Source: Ophiodon elongatus (lineage: Eukaryota; Chordata; Actinopteri; Perciformes; Hexagrammidae). From it: a stretch of DNA of 64,000 bases. Made by a program: the position numbers and the translations under genes. The DNA is taken from assembly GCA_016806645.1 (NCBI GenBank), contig JACSYO010000473.1, forward strand, positions 413,501 to 477,500, given 5' to 3'. A model generated the notes under the pieces. It searched no databases. It had not been told where the DNA came from and saw nothing but the letters and a program-made list of their open reading frames with translations. Positions 47,001 to 59,562 of this stretch are shown one piece after another. How positions within the stretch are numbered: position 1 is the first letter of the stretch; each line of letters starts with the position of its first letter.

Positions 47001-49283
47001 TTAGATGGATATTGGCGCTCCCAAGCTAAATCAGCTGCAATATGAGTATCTCACCAATAGAGGGAGCCCTGAGCCTGAGCCAGAGCTTTGTGACTGCTCT
47101 ATCAGGTCCCTAAGAGATTCTCCAGGGGGGATGTAGGTCTCATCCTGCTCCAGACCAATACTGTACCGAGGACGAGACTCCTGACGCTTATATCTGTAAA
47201 AACAAAATGATGCAGCATATCCTTTTACAAAAGATGACAAAAGTATCATACTGAAGGTACCATAGAGAATAGAAACTTCCCAAAATATGCACTATTTAAT
47301 ATATACTGTGCATTCAAATCTAAGAGTCTTTCAAAAGTGTTGTGCGTATTTTATTGTCACATGTATTTACCTGAAGTAGCAGAAGACAATAACAGCAGCC
47401 AGTATGATGCAGCACACAACGACTGAGATCAACAAGGCCATGTGGTGGATCTTTCCATCTACATAGACTGAAGAGGGGTGGCGGGAGAGGAAAAGTATGA
47501 TTGCATGGATGAGAGGAGAAGGAAAGAGGTATGAAGATACATGAAATAATGTCAGGAGGAATATAATCAATCACATAAGTATTTTCTCCGACAATGGGCC
47601 ACAAGTATGTGCAACAAATGGACATTCTTGAGAAAAAAATGGTTGTATTTCTTTTCTTGTCAAGAAACTCAAATAAAAACCTCTAACAGCCATAAAACAT
47701 GAGAGGGAGAAATAATGAAAATGATACCAAGAAATCAGTCATTCCTACAAGTCACTTGAAAGAACCACCGTCCAGTAAATCAAGGACAAATCATATTTCA
47801 ATCATCAATTTTTCATTTGCTTCTGGCACACTCTTTTCCCTCAAGGCCCCAGTCAACAACGAAAGGAAGCCCTCAGCCTAGTCGATGAAGTCTCTTCCTG
47901 ATCCCCCATGATAGGGTTTCAGATTGATGACTGCCCTCGCTGCCTGCTGGGGCTTGTGATTTCCCTGGGAATCTAGGCTTACTGTCTCTCAAATACACAA
48001 AAAGACGCTCACACTTGCACATGGAGTATAGTGTTGTACACAGCAGAGACTGTGATATTCTCTCGACACCCAGCAGCTTTGCCGAGCTGCAGGACAGTTT
48101 GACAGTAACTCCTGCTGGCTCCCCCTCTTAAGCCATCTTTGACTCTCTGACAATGTCATGATATCTCTATCTCTGAATCCTGTGTGCTGTAACACCATCA
48201 GTCACAGTTCTTGGCCCTGTCCATATCATTGCCACACTGGCATTGTCACCTGTCAGCTGGAGAACAAGTAGCTCTTAAAAATCCTTCTTGTGTTTCATGG
48301 ACAAAAAAAAAATAAAAAGCTGAGGAGGGATGAGAGGAGAGAGATAAACTTACGAGGTGGTTTGAGTGGTGGCAGTGTGGGATGCAGGTTTTTGTTACAG
48401 TAATCTTGGTCTGTACAGCACTCCAGTGACCTCCTTTGACGAGAGTTCCCAGCCTCCTGCAAGACAGAAAAGTGTTGTTTTTTTCTCTTTCTTCTTCCTT
48501 TTAATATTTTTTATGTTCAGTTGTTGATTAAACAATAAACTGATTAGCCAAACATTTTGACAATTGTTATAAATCTTTCAATTAAAAAAAGGAGTTTGAA
48601 GATGTTACATTTGTCTCTGGGATATTGTGATGTACATTTTAACTATTAATCTAATATATATCATTTAATCTGAAAAACAAATCAAAAATGAAATCAAAAA
48701 AGAATCGTAATCAATCAAAAATGAAAATCATTGCTAGTTACAGCTTTAAATGCAATTTTGTTACAAATAGTCACATAAAGTGACATGAGTTTATATAGTC
48801 ATGTAAGAATTGTCTGCTTCTTTCCATCTAAATTTTTAAAAAATAAGTTCAAGATCTGAGAAATATGGTACGGAAATGGTTGCAAAAGGGAGCAGTTATG
48901 TGGATTGTAATGTTACTATCATCGACTCACCCTACACTGAAATTCTGATCCTCGGAGCCCGAGGCATCCTGCAGTTTGGACCGGCACCCCTCCCTCCTCC
49001 TCCACCATTGTGAAACAGTAGCCATCAGTCCTGGAAAACATGAACAGTAAGTAAAGCAACCACTGAGGCAAGATAATGTTTAATCACGCATATGCACGTG
49101 TTATATTTGTTTTTTGTTACTCCACTCCTTACAGTACCTGCATGTATTATTGTTTGAATCTTCGGGGCAGTGGTGATAACAGTGACACCACAGTAGTCGT
49201 TGTGAGGACGAAGAAGGAGCTGTGCTGCCACTAGTCTCCTTCCCACTCTCCACTGACTCCTTGCTGGATGCTCTCAGTAGCAT
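43937..49283 (-). CDS. bmpr1b: bmpr1b, BMP receptor type 1B (activin receptor-like serine/threonine kinase), complete coding region
   Basis: Type I receptor kinase that binds BMP/GDF ligands with a type II receptor and phosphorylates SMAD1/5/8 (SMAD9). Coding exons in transcript order: 49283-49138, 49030-48931, 48456-48354, 47467-47371, 47193-47055, 46908-46716, 45163-44866, 44674-44499, 44353-44223, 44062-43937. Together they give 502 residues with all phases matching. Order: short signal region, cysteine-rich three-finger ectodomain (about 30-112), transmembrane helix (about 126-148), GS box SGSGSG (about 186-191), kinase with GKGRYGEVWMG (211-221), K231 in VAVKVF, HRDLKSKN (D332) and DLG (D350). 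It ends in ESQDIKL. The protein matches BMPR1B rather than BMPR1A or ALK4/5 as I know them. Only the upstream 5' UTR exon(s) and promoter are unplaced. Confidence 0.97.
44118..44189. mobile_element. MITE-like inverted repeat inside the last bmpr1b intron
   Basis: Ends tacagtaccagt and actggtactgta are inverted copies, and the centre cttctcatgagaag (44148-44161) is a perfect palindrome. The right arm contains the phrase gtccaaacttttgactggta, well known in fish as part of a small Tc1/mariner-like repeat. It takes up nearly half of the 160-nt intron 44063-44222. Confidence 0.6.
44223..44353 (-). CDS. bmpr1b: bmpr1b kinase C-lobe exon
   Basis: Acceptor gttgtag; donor gtaaaa. 131 nt, phase 1 to 0. 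It encodes GILEEYQLPYHESVPTDPSY, then EDMREVVCIKRLRPSFPNRW and TSDE. Confidence 0.96.
44499..44674 (-). CDS. bmpr1b: bmpr1b kinase activation segment exon
   Basis: Acceptor ctttgcag; donor gtaaat. 176 nt, phase 2 to 1. It encodes [40 protein letters not shown] and MYSFGLILWEIARRCVSG. Confidence 0.97.
44866..45163 (-). CDS. bmpr1b: bmpr1b kinase exon with catalytic loop
   Basis: Acceptor attcacag; donor gtgagc. 298 nt, phase 1 to 2. It encodes [20 protein letters not shown] (the L45-type loop), then AHRDLKSKNILVK and CCIADLGLAVKFI. Catalytic D332 and the magnesium-binding D350 are present. Confidence 0.97.
45164..46715 (-). other. bmpr1b: bmpr1b intron
   Basis: AT-rich 1.55-kb intron inside the kinase domain. 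It contains a 44-nt hairpin at 45244-45287. No other feature seen. Confidence 0.8.
45244..45287. repeat. short hairpin in a bmpr1b intron
   Basis: Arms ttatccccattacttgctac and gtagtaagtaatggggataa pair over 20 nt with one mismatch around a 4-nt loop. Confidence 0.6.
46716..46908 (-). CDS. bmpr1b: bmpr1b kinase N-lobe exon
   Basis: Acceptor ctcctcag; donor gtaaga. 193 nt, phase 0 to 1. It encodes [20 protein letters not shown], then GEVWMGRWRGEKVAVKVFFT and RHENILG. It carries the glycine-rich loop and the ATP-binding lysine K231. Confidence 0.97.
47055..47193 (-). CDS. bmpr1b: bmpr1b juxtamembrane and GS-box exon
   Basis: Acceptor tttttacag; donor gtgaga. 139 nt, phase 2 to 0. It encodes RYKRQESRPRYSIGLEQDET and YIPPGESLRDLIEQSQSSGS, then GSGLPLL. 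The SGSGSG box is the site phosphorylated by type II receptors. Confidence 0.96.
47371..47467 (-). CDS. bmpr1b: bmpr1b transmembrane exon
   Basis: Acceptor cctcttcag; donor gtaaat. 97 nt, phase 1 to 2. It encodes YVDGKIHHMALLISVVVCCI and ILAAVIVFCYF, one membrane-spanning helix. Confidence 0.95.
47468..48353 (-). other. bmpr1b: bmpr1b intron before the transmembrane exon
   Basis: 886 nt without any convincing coding or repeat feature. Confidence 0.75.
48354..48456 (-). CDS. bmpr1b: bmpr1b ectodomain exon 3
   Basis: Acceptor tcttgcag; donor gtaagt. 103 nt, phase 0 to 1. It encodes EAGNSRQRRSLECCTDQDYC and NKNLHPTLPPLKPP. The CC...CN cysteine box closes the three-finger fold. Confidence 0.95.
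48457..48930 (-). other. bmpr1b: bmpr1b intron in the ectodomain
   Basis: 474 nt, AT-rich, nothing else seen. Confidence 0.75.
48931..49030 (-). CDS. bmpr1b: bmpr1b ectodomain exon 2
   Basis: Acceptor tgttttccag; donor gtgagt. 100 nt, phase 2 to 0. It encodes TDGYCFTMVEEEGGVPVQTA and GCLGLRGSEFQCR. The TDGYCF and GCLG motifs are typical of type I receptor ectodomains. Confidence 0.94.
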
Positions 49284-49300
49284 ACTGTCCAATATATTGC
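49138..49300 (-). CDS. bmpr1b: bmpr1b first coding exon
   Basis: The minus-strand acceptor tgttttatag precedes 49300, so at least one 5' UTR exon lies further upstream. The first 17 nt are 5' UTR; ATG is at 49283-49281. The exon encodes MLLRASSKESVESGKETSGS and the start of the ectodomain LLWCHCYHHCPEDSNNNTC. Donor gtactg at 49137; exit phase 2. An in-frame ATG further upstream (49376) lies beyond the acceptor and is not used. Confidence 0.93.
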
Positions 49301-52300
49301 CTATAAAACAGGCAAAATGAGAAAATAGGAGACATTTAGTTGGAATAGAAAGAGGAAAAACAAGTTGAAACCGCATGCATGAATCATAGATTCATAATAC
49401 ATTTTAACAGAGGCAAAAGCACTATCACTGCTAGGATCAAGTATTGCATAATTAATGCCATCAAATGTTTGGCCTCATGCTTCTAGAGGGTGTTTAGTCT
49501 AGAGAACATCTGCAAAATAGAAAATATCTGCAGTAATACAGCCAGACCCAGGGGTTACATTATCTGTGAAGCTTAGTGAGTGGGAAAAAAATGATGTAAA
49601 GTTTAAATAAAAAGGTTTTAAGTCATAGTTAAAGAGCAAGGAGATAAATAATGTATTTAATATTGGGTGAAACATGCGCCAACATATTTCTAAAAGGTGT
49701 TGCTGCCGCTGCCTCTGCTGTTCATAGTCTATGTCATGAGCAGAGCCTCTGCCTCAGCATCCACCATCCACCAAGTTCTCCTGAGGAGAAGTTTCATGTC
49801 TTTACGATCTCGCTTGCAGGGAGTGACGAGGTCAGCAAATATCAGCAAATATCAACTCTGTGCATACTTAAGATGTATTCACACGATAAATCAAAATCTT
49901 CACATGAGCCAGCTGACTGAACTGAAACATAATTTAACTTACTATAGTGAATCCACTAAGAAATGTAAATAAATTCAAAATAAAACAGATGAGTATGAGC
50001 TATGAGCTTGTACACCGTCACAGCAGATTTTTTATTAATTTTTATCTTGCAACTGATAAAGCTCCTAAGAATTAGAGCAAAGCTGTTGTATTCCCTACTT
50101 ATCCTATTTCAAAAGGGCACCTGTTTGTCACTTGAGCGAAAAAAAGGATCACGGAAGTGTCTTTCCTTCATGGCTTTTAAGATTTTTATTTATTCCAGCT
50201 TGGTCATTGAGACCAGATGCTTAACAGCTGCAAGCGGAGATGGTCCAAAATAAGCACGAGTCCTTCCTCTCTGAAATAAACTGCGAGCAGATATTGCTCT
50301 CTTACTCCTCTTCAAACTTCTCATTCTTGAGTTCAGGTTTTCTTTTTTTTATGCAGGTGCTTCTTACAAACAATGAGAATCAATAAACACAGAAAACGTT
50401 TGTGTGAAGGGTATAGACAGAATGTAAAATAAATAGATGTACTTTTTCAGCATATCGTCTACGTGAAAAATGTGTGAAGCATAGGAGATCCACAAATGGG
50501 CTAGCCGGAGCTAAAAACGCTTCATGGCTAATGGGACCCAGTACCTTTTCTTTTAAAGCTGGTATTTCCTGCACCGTGTTTTTAATTGCCCATCTTTTCA
50601 CACTCTATTCTCCATTCTTAGCTCGTGTGCTCAATCACGGCAGCAGCTTTTGGTGCGACAGCTTAAACGTCTGCACACTTGTCTACCGCATAATAGTCCC
50701 ATTATGAAACAAAGCTCAGAGGCAGGGGATTTATATTAAGATGTTTTTTTTTATTTCAGTTTCAGCTTTTGTAGTCAACTTTCATCTTTTTGAATTAGTG
50801 TTAATCCTGAGCAACTCCTCCTGAACACACTAAAGTTCAATTACTTCCAAATCTATTATTTTGTTGCAATAGTATCATAACTTAAGTAATTAATGCAAGG
50901 TTCTATGCTGGTCTGATATCCCCATTTAAAATATAATTAATCCAAGACAAAGTGCTGCCTCGTGAAGCTCTGCTGATCATTTGTATTATCTTTGATATAA
51001 TATTCCATCATGAAATATATTATAAAAATGAACAAGCTAGGATGAACCTTGTTTTGGGGGGATCTCTAGTGGGGTGTGGGTGTGGCTAATGAGACTAACT
51101 GAACAAAAGGCGATGAGGGCTCGGAGTGTTTATTGGAAAGGGAGATTATCTACAGAAAGCCTCACCTTTGAAAAAAAAGAATTGGATTAGATGGAAACTT
51201 GAAAATGTGTTATATATATCCAGGGCTGTCAGTCAAACGTCAGATAATGGGTGCGATATCTTCTCTTTCATCTGAGCTTGGCTGTCTTTTACAAAACATC
51301 AAAGAACTTCCTATAAGGATAAACGCTTGAAGCGCCCTAACTCACTGGAACATACAGACACAAGTGCACACCTGCGATACCACACACTTAAGCCGAAAAT
51401 AATATGCACATGTGCTTCACAAATGTCTCTTTCGATCACTGTCACTAATATCTCATGTGCTTTGTTGTCAATGTGCTGCACTTGTATTGATTGACATTCA
51501 TAAATCTGTATTCACAAAAAAGGAACCACAACTTGAAGTGATGCTGACTTAAGGCTCAAAGAAAGGAAAGTTACAGCGAATGCAAATAATTGCTTTTGAT
51601 TTTGTTCCTTTGAGTTATGATCAATGAGCAAATGCTGTTCAATGCATGAGGTGTTCCGGCTCATTCATCTCATTTATGTCGACTGAAAAAAAATCTATTG
51701 GTTTTTCCATCCCACAACTTCCATTGGCAGTCCAAATCCCATTTTGATTGCCTTCCTTTCAACAGCGAGGACGTGTATTAAAATGATATTGTGTGTCTCA
51801 TGTTACGCTGTGCTTCCTCATCTTAACAGAAACAGAAAAAAAAAACACAAGAATTCACTTCTGTAGCTTCATAATATCCTGTTTACTAGATTTTTCCATC
51901 TGCACGAGGACAACTTTCAATACAAAAATAACTGCAGAAGATACTTTCAAACGAGCACGGTCATGTGTGATCGAGCGCTTCACTTTCCAAACGTCTCTCT
52001 GGCACACACGGATACTGTGTTGACAACACTGCAAGAGAGGGACGGTGGGGTTTAAAGGGGTCACACTAACAATTGACCGATTGGAGAGAAAGGGAGCGAG
52101 GAAGAGTAGGAGGGGGAGAAGAAAGGGGGATTAACAAACGAGAAGTGACAGAGCTGCGGGGAACTGGTGGGCAGTTTAGCAGCACACAGAGGGGACCGAG
52201 CAGAGGCCACTGGCCTTTTCCACCCTTTCTCTCACTCTGTCCCCCTCCCTCCCATCACTTACTCCATCCTGCTCCCGAATACTCTTTCACTTTGTGTCTC

Positions 52301-52577
52301 ACCCGATGCCAACCTCCATCTCTCCCCCTTTTCTTCTTTGTCCTATATCGCTTTCTTTAGCCCACCTCTGCCTCTCTTCTCCAATTTATTCTCAAATCTC
52401 CACAGCCTCCCTATCTCCTCATACCCCACCTCTTTTTCTCTTCTCATCTTCCACTTTCTTTGCCCTGTCCTCCCTACGTGAGTTCACTGGATAGTCATGT
52501 GAGGTGCTGCTGTGCTGTTGACAAAACACAAAGCCTTTCACATCCATCCTGCACCTGGGATCCCTGGCTACTGCTCT

Positions 52578-52628
52578 GTGTGTGTGCGCGTGCGTTTGCG
52601 TGTGTGTGTGTGTGTGCGTGTGTGTGTG
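52578..52628 (+). repeat. interrupted (GT)n microsatellite
   Basis: GT units with GCG interruptions. Confidence 0.88.
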
Positions 52629-54168
52629 CATACATGTGAGAAAGACAGTGGGAGAGAGATAAAAAAAAAAAGGACAGACAAAAAGAAAAGCCACAGCCGT
52701 GCAGAATTCATTAGTGCTTCTAGGTGAGATGTCCAACACATTATTTATTACATTATCTGATTTAAAACCAGTCAATATTACAGGAATCCACATTAAAAAA
52801 AAATGTATATCATAGAAATCTTCTTTGCTGTGAGCAAGTCTTTATTACACTGTGGGATTTTTATTAATGCTATCACATTATTAACAATTATTTGTCTAGA
52901 TAGCAGTAGCTCTACAATCATTATTTCTAGTAGTATGTTGAAATACTCTATCATTACCATCTATCATATTTCTATCTCTTACTCTATATCCAACATCATA
53001 CTACTTCATCTTAATAGTTTATTTTGTCTTGATTCTCTACTTTTTTGTTGTCTTTACCCTCAAACCTCTGAGTGCTCATTACTTTGGATATAGAGACCGC
53101 TGGTCTTGAGGTAACGGGTAGTTTTTCTACGAGCCTGTCCCATCTGTCTCGGGGAGGGAGAGTGACCAAGGTCAAATATTCTGCTGTTTCAAAAAGCAAG
53201 AAGGCTCTGATCCTGAATGTTCTCAAATCTTATCTTCAAGAAAACAAGATTGCCTCCATGGAGGTGAATTTTTTTTTTTTTTTTATAGAGAAAACAGGAG
53301 AAAAAGTTACAAACTGCTTCATTGAGATGTTCATAGAAAAGTCAGCATTTCATAATACAATGCATTGTTTTGAGGGCGACATTAAAGGAATATGAGTGGA
53401 AAATATTGCCCCTGTGGTCTGGTCCTGGGTGTTAGGTCCAACCCCTGTAAAAAAAAAAAACTGCACTGACCAATTGGGATCCAGTTCAAACCACACCAAA
53501 CCACCGATGTCAAAACACACTGCAGGTCAAACGATTTGTGCTCCGAAACTGGCCAAATTTCCAGTCACTTCACCGACACTATAATTGTTTCAAGCTCTTT
53601 CACTAAAATGGCCTTTCAGATGCCAGTGTGAGCTTTCAGGTCTCCCCTATAGGCTTTTTTCAGGCCTGATGGCAGGATATAGGGGCCACTGTAAACACAC
53701 AATTAACAACCGTGGCCCCACAAACCCCCAAAAGCTAAAAGGCCTCTTTTCAACAGACGGCGCTTTGTACAAACTGAGACAAAAAATAAAATAAAAGAAG
53801 ACGACAGATATTAAGACAGAAGGAGGGGAGAGAAGTGAGGGAGAGGGATATTGTGCATGAGATGGCGCGATGAAGATCGGAGATTTTCGAGGAAGATAGA
53901 AAGACAAACAGACAGGGGAAAACAGAGAGCGAGAGAACGTATCATTAGTTATCCTGGCCGTGTCAAACAAGGCGAACCAGAAAAGCCCTTTCATCGAGCC
54001 CATGTAAACACTACCCACCTCCCCCTTCCACTTAAGACACACTCATTTGACAACACTGCTCCCTTCCTGCCCCTTTCTTCCCTCTAAGTAGTAGTTCATC
54101 TTGCTGGTGTTTGACAGTGCCGTCGGTACAGCGAAAGAAACATGGAAGGTGAAAGGGTTTGGCTCCTG

Positions 54169-54169
<1 letters not shown>

Positions 54170-54213
<44 letters not shown>
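54170..54213 (+). repeat. (TC)n microsatellite
   Basis: TC units with one G interruption. Confidence 0.92.
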
Positions 54214-55300
54214 GACTTCCATGTACTTTCAGAGCCTGGTCTTATCTCCATGGTCTTCTTCCTGTCAATGCTGAGATGACCTGAGCCATCCCACATGTGC
54301 AGGAATGTCTTAATGAACCCCACTTTGTGATCTGAATGCTGGGAAGCCGAGGTTGTCTCTCTAACTGGTTTGGATAAACTCACTTTGAAATCAAAGTAGA
54401 GTTTCGCGTCCTGTGACAAAGCTCTCTCTTTCACTACTTTGTTACTATACTCTACTAATATGAGAGGAGAAAGGATCAGGCAGATTCTCATTCAAGTCAC
54501 TTCCACTCGGATTTAGAGGTTGCATAAATTGACAAAGAAAAATAATGGTTCTTTGGCTTGTCAGTCTCCAGCCCATAGGCACATAACCTGCTAGTTTGTA
54601 TTGTATGAATTGAAGACAGGAAGAGGTTGTGCATCATTACTCCTCCATGTCCATGTTGTGCATCATTACTCCTCCATGGCCTCCATTTCCCTTTCCTCTC
54701 CTACTGACTTTTTAACACACCTGTCGTTCTTCTGCCACATTTTAGCACTTTCATTATTCATTCACTATTCATCCACTCTCTTAAAACTCATAGATACATT
54801 CTGACTAAAAGGTTTAAAATAGACACGCATTAACATGGGGAATTACTGTTAATGTAAGGAGCAATAAGGAAACTGCCATTTGAATTTAATATAAATGGTC
54901 AAATGAATCAATCAATTTGAGAAAAACAAATGAGATAATTAAGCTGTCTGAAAAAAGCTTTTTACCTTTCCAATAAGCTCTTCAACCAGAATTGAGGCCC
55001 GACCACCAAGTAGCCAATTACCAAACACAGAAGTGATATCATGTGGCTTTGACAGAATACGGCTTTTGAGATGTTTTCTTTAGCAAAAACAGCTAGTGAG
55101 ATGAGGGATGAGAGAAGCTGTTGGCTTGCATTCAGCCCTTCTATCCTCCGACACAACAACATCATCAACAGCTCTTCAAACATTCCTTCATTATGTCACA
55201 CTGATGAATGATGCAGTAATGAGCCAGTGCCAGTCTCTGGTTATACAGCTGTCATCTGCCAGCTTTATGCTATGACCAGTTGGGTATGGTTGTGTGTCTA

Positions 55301-55304
<4 letters not shown>

Positions 55305-55391
<87 letters not shown>
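55305..55391 (+). repeat. long pure (TG)n microsatellite
   Basis: About 43 uninterrupted TG units, the longest pure array in the window. Confidence 0.97.
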
Positions 55392-55393
<2 letters not shown>

Positions 55394-56601
55394 TTTCATG
55401 GGGATGAGTGACAGGTACATAAGGATTCCGGAACTCTGAGTTCATTCCAGAAGGCCCTCAGCGTTCCTTTTGGAATACAAGGAAATGTTGAAATAGTCCT
55501 TTACGAAGGTATGTGAGAGCAAAGCAAAGAAAAAGAGACCAGCTGGTCTCTTCATCAAAAGCTCTTTCTCGAGGCCATCTGTGGGCTCCTACTCATCACA
55601 AAACAGCTCGTATCAATTCAAAGACATTAGGCATCCAGCTGGATCAGTGGGGTATGGCTGTGTAGTTCTCATACCACTTTGTTCTGATTGGACAACAGGC
55701 TACCACCTGATTTGTTATAAGGCAAAAATGAAAGCCACAGCTGAGCATGGAGAATGGAGATTTTACCATGACTATTATAGCAACCCGATGAAAAGGACTA
55801 CTCTATGGCAACAATAGATTCATCGGATCCAGAAATCTCCATCAGTTTATCAAATGTATAAATTATATCATTGAATTTCATTTTTCTACAATGTAGAAAT
55901 GGGGGGGGGGGAGGGGTGTGACATACAACAAAGGTCCCAAAGCCTGTAAACACTCAGCTAACAAGGCACTCAGGATTTTGTGAAGATTTATTCTTAAGTT
56001 TACCCTATCATGATTTCTATTGCTCTTAAATATAAAATGTTGTATGCTGTAATGGAAGATCTTAGCCATATCACCCGCCCCTAATAAACACTCTTGAAAT
56101 TGAAACCAGGCATTTTTTTCAAATGTAACCTTTAGAGTCACTGGCTCATAAGAATATTTACTTCAGATCAAATGTTTAAGTTAAAGTGAGTTGATGCATC
56201 TCAAAATATAAACAAAGAAGATGGAAAATGTCCTCCCACATCTCTTTTCAAACATTTCTATGGAAGACAAATGTAGCAACAAGAAGCATCGGTGATCTCC
56301 TGCAGACCCCTTACAGCAGCAGCTCTACGGTCAGACAGATGTGTGTGTCACAAAGGAATGCTTTACCATAAGCAACAACATACAGAGTAACACAGCACAT
56401 AGTGTCTGCCACTATAGCCATGCATCAGCATTAAAAACACACTATCTCAACACAAAAAGAGCCAACACACGGCCATCAACTTTAACAAAGGTGAAATATA
56501 ATCTATAAAAAAAACATTTTCAAACGTGTAAACATTTAAAAGAAGGGAAGTGTCCGTCAGAACCAGGTTGATTTGATAAGAGGCATTATATCTTATCATA
56601 T

Positions 56602-56713
56602 AAGTACATTAAAAAAACACTATTAAAACCTGCTTCCAATGGCTTTGTTGACTGAGTAAACAGTCAACAAAGCCATTGGAAGCAGGTTTTAATCGTGGTT
56701 TTTTTATGTACTT
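56602..56713. repeat. 112-nt inverted repeat with 52-nt arms
   Basis: Left arm 56602-56653 and right arm 56662-56713 are inverted copies with three mismatches, all in the outer 20 nt. The inner 32 nt (attaaaacctgcttccaatg and onward) pair perfectly across an 8-nt spacer. No target-site duplication or coding sequence is evident. Confidence 0.75.
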
Positions 56714-58786
56714 CTTCTTTCCCTTCTGGGATCTAGTATGTCAGAAAGGTACCTGGTGTCATGAAGCTGTCCAATGGCCACACACAAAAATACTCAACAT
56801 CTGCATGAACCGCAGTGACTGTGGTAATTACTGATATCAAATGAACTGTGAATGAACTTTTACCCATCAGTTCCAATAGTTTTTTTCAGTCATTCTCCCA
56901 CTGAACTGAAAGCCTGCTTTTCTCCTTGTAAATGTCTAAACATATGTTCAACAACTAATAACCACAAACCAAACATTAAATACAGAGCCTTCAACATGTG
57001 GTTTCTAATGCAGACTGGGTCTTACAAACAAAATAATGATACATTTACAAAGTCTCCAATAATGGCCTGACCGACTCTCATCAGAAGGTATAAAAGTTAT
57101 ATCATTACAAACCTATATACTGTAAAAAAAATATGTTTTTGTGACTGAATATAGCATACTTGGACTATGATGTACACCCATTATACAATAATACGTATTA
57201 TGTTACAATACACACACCCTCGCAGTCCATTCAAACCTGGAAGCTATTTTCACCACATCGAATATGCTATTTCCGTGATATCCTCATGTGACTCATTGTT
57301 CCATCATGGAGGTATGCAAAAAATCACGTCTATAAACTGATAAACAATAGCCATGCACCCGCCAAGTTAACAGTTGGCCATGGCGAATATAACAGCCGAA
57401 GTTTAGAATTCCACACCGTGGATATGACAGAGGGATTAAAAACATGCAGATACACTCTCACAAGCTGAGAGTGTTTTGGGGAAATGGAGAATGACAGCGT
57501 AGAGGTACTTTGCATTTTTGGGAGAGGCAATCCTTTTCTGCTAGAAACAGGGTGCCACCCTGAAGTCTAGTCATGATGTCACCTGTTGGTGTGAGCACAT
57601 GTGTCTATTTGAGACAATATAAAAGCAAGACAGACACAAGACAAGGAGTTAATACTACTGAAATCATTCAACAATAAAACAACACGCATCGGAATCTCAT
57701 CACCGGACAGTTTTTCAGGTGTGCTCAGGAGGAAGTTAAAAACAAGAAGCTTTTCAAAAGGATTTGATCACACCGATTCAGCGCATTTACATTTTCAGTG
57801 CTCAGTTACAGAGTAAGAGAACCACGTTTGATCAAACTTTTTCTCCACACTCAAACGGACAATAAAGTGTTGCTATCTCAAGGTCATTAAAATAGGCGGG
57901 GACACAAATACGCACTTTTCTTCCGGCCTAGCAGGCTGAGAAATGGCCTCACTTGAAACACAAATCAACTGCATGACATCCTTAAATAAATACTCCAAGT
58001 GACGCACACTTTAGATACACAACACAAAAGGGCATTACATGCAAGGAAATAATTCATGAATAGAGGGAGACGTGCAGAAGAGGCACCGTAGAGAAGGAGG
58101 AGGAATATATTTATGTCATCCTAACAAAAAGTTATAATTCCTAATGTGTATTTTGTCCTGACTGAAATGAAATGCTTATTCGAAAGGTCAAATGTGAGTC
58201 TGGGATTTTCCCAAAAAAAACAAACAAACTTGCAGGGCACAAGTTTAACTTTGTTCAATTGGTATGTCCACAAATTGCTTGATTACAGTGAATGCTCTGA
58301 TTAAGATACCAGTTTGACTCAGAGACGGACCAAACATAGACTGTAGTCAAGTTCAAGCTGTTTTGCTCCTCTTACTTCTGGAATAATAAATGGTAGCATC
58401 CCGGCTGAGAATGAAGGCACAGAAAAAATACAAGAACTTTTTTGTTAGTTGTTTTTGACCTTTGGTAAGTCACACAGCACCTTGACACAAGCGCTTTACG
58501 ATTACCACGACATGTTTTTCCGCACTAATGTGTGTCCTGTTTACTCCTGGACTGTGGTGGCAAATAAGCATTTTAAGGTCACATGGATTATAGGGTTAAA
58601 TCAAACTGTAACCTCACTATGGTAAGTCTGTATCCAAGCGATTTCTTTGTCATTCTTTCGGCGTACATTTTGTACACTGGTCACTCAGTATGTGTTCGTT
58701 TTCATTTAAATGTTGCGAATCCCAGGTTCTGTCAAATGGTTCCTGAGTACGGAGTCAAGTCTGAGTCGACGCGTGTTCCAAACATA

Positions 58787-59230
58787 GACTGTGTATAAGA
58801 AGTGGACCTCGTCATCGTGACGTCACCCATTGATTTGTGGACTGCCGTTAAGAAGCCTCGAGTTTGGCGATTTCGCCGTCGTCATGTTGTTTTTTTAACA
58901 ACCAATGAATGGAAGTTACCATATTTGGAATGCGGAAGATTTGCGTCCTGACGCCAGATACGGCTCTGGCAGCGACCTGTCAATCACAGTAAGCCCGCCC
59001 TAAAGCATACTCCGCCTTATGGTATATTTTACTCTGAACTGGACCATAGTTCAAAGTCCCATAAGACTTGAAACTAGCGATTGAGACCATAAACTCATGT
59101 TCACAATGTTTACTGAGGTAATAAATCAAGAGAGAAGTAGAGTCATTTTCTCATAGAGTTCCATACAAGCGGACTTCTTTTTGCAACCCGGAGGAGTCGC
59201 CCCCTGCTGGTCAGTAGAGATAGTGTAAGT
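58787..59230 (+). repeat. dispersed percomorph repeat (unclassified)
   Basis: Contains phrases I recognise as highly recurrent in spiny-rayed fish: atagactgtgtataagaagt at the start, gacgtcacccattgatttgt, and gaggagtcgccccctgctgg near the end. CpG-rich compared with flanks. Non-coding. Confidence 0.6.
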
Positions 59231-59494
59231 GCAGAGGTTGGTTCCAAAGCGTCACCCGAGCAGAGCCACACCAACACACACTGTTGCCATAAAGGGTGGA
59301 AACCTTGACCACATCATCCAGACTGGATTCATATCATGAAAATAGAGACACACAACATGCATATCAAAAGGTGGTATAACTGAACGCTCCTCTGAACACA
59401 TGCACATGCACACACACAACTGCACACAAGGAGTGTGTAATAAAATACCAGAAACTATCTAGACACATCTAGCTCGCCCTCGGTAGGGGCAATC

Positions 59495-59497
<3 letters not shown>

Positions 59498-59549
<52 letters not shown>

Positions 59550-59562
59550 GCACGCACACACA
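59498..59562 (+). repeat. (CA)n microsatellite
   Basis: About 30 CA units, with CACG variants at the right end. Confidence 0.94.

Noticed and set aside
49284..49376. In-frame upstream ATG (49376) for bmpr1b
   Set aside because: It lies beyond a clear splice acceptor (AG at 49302-49301), and the family start MLLR is at 49283.
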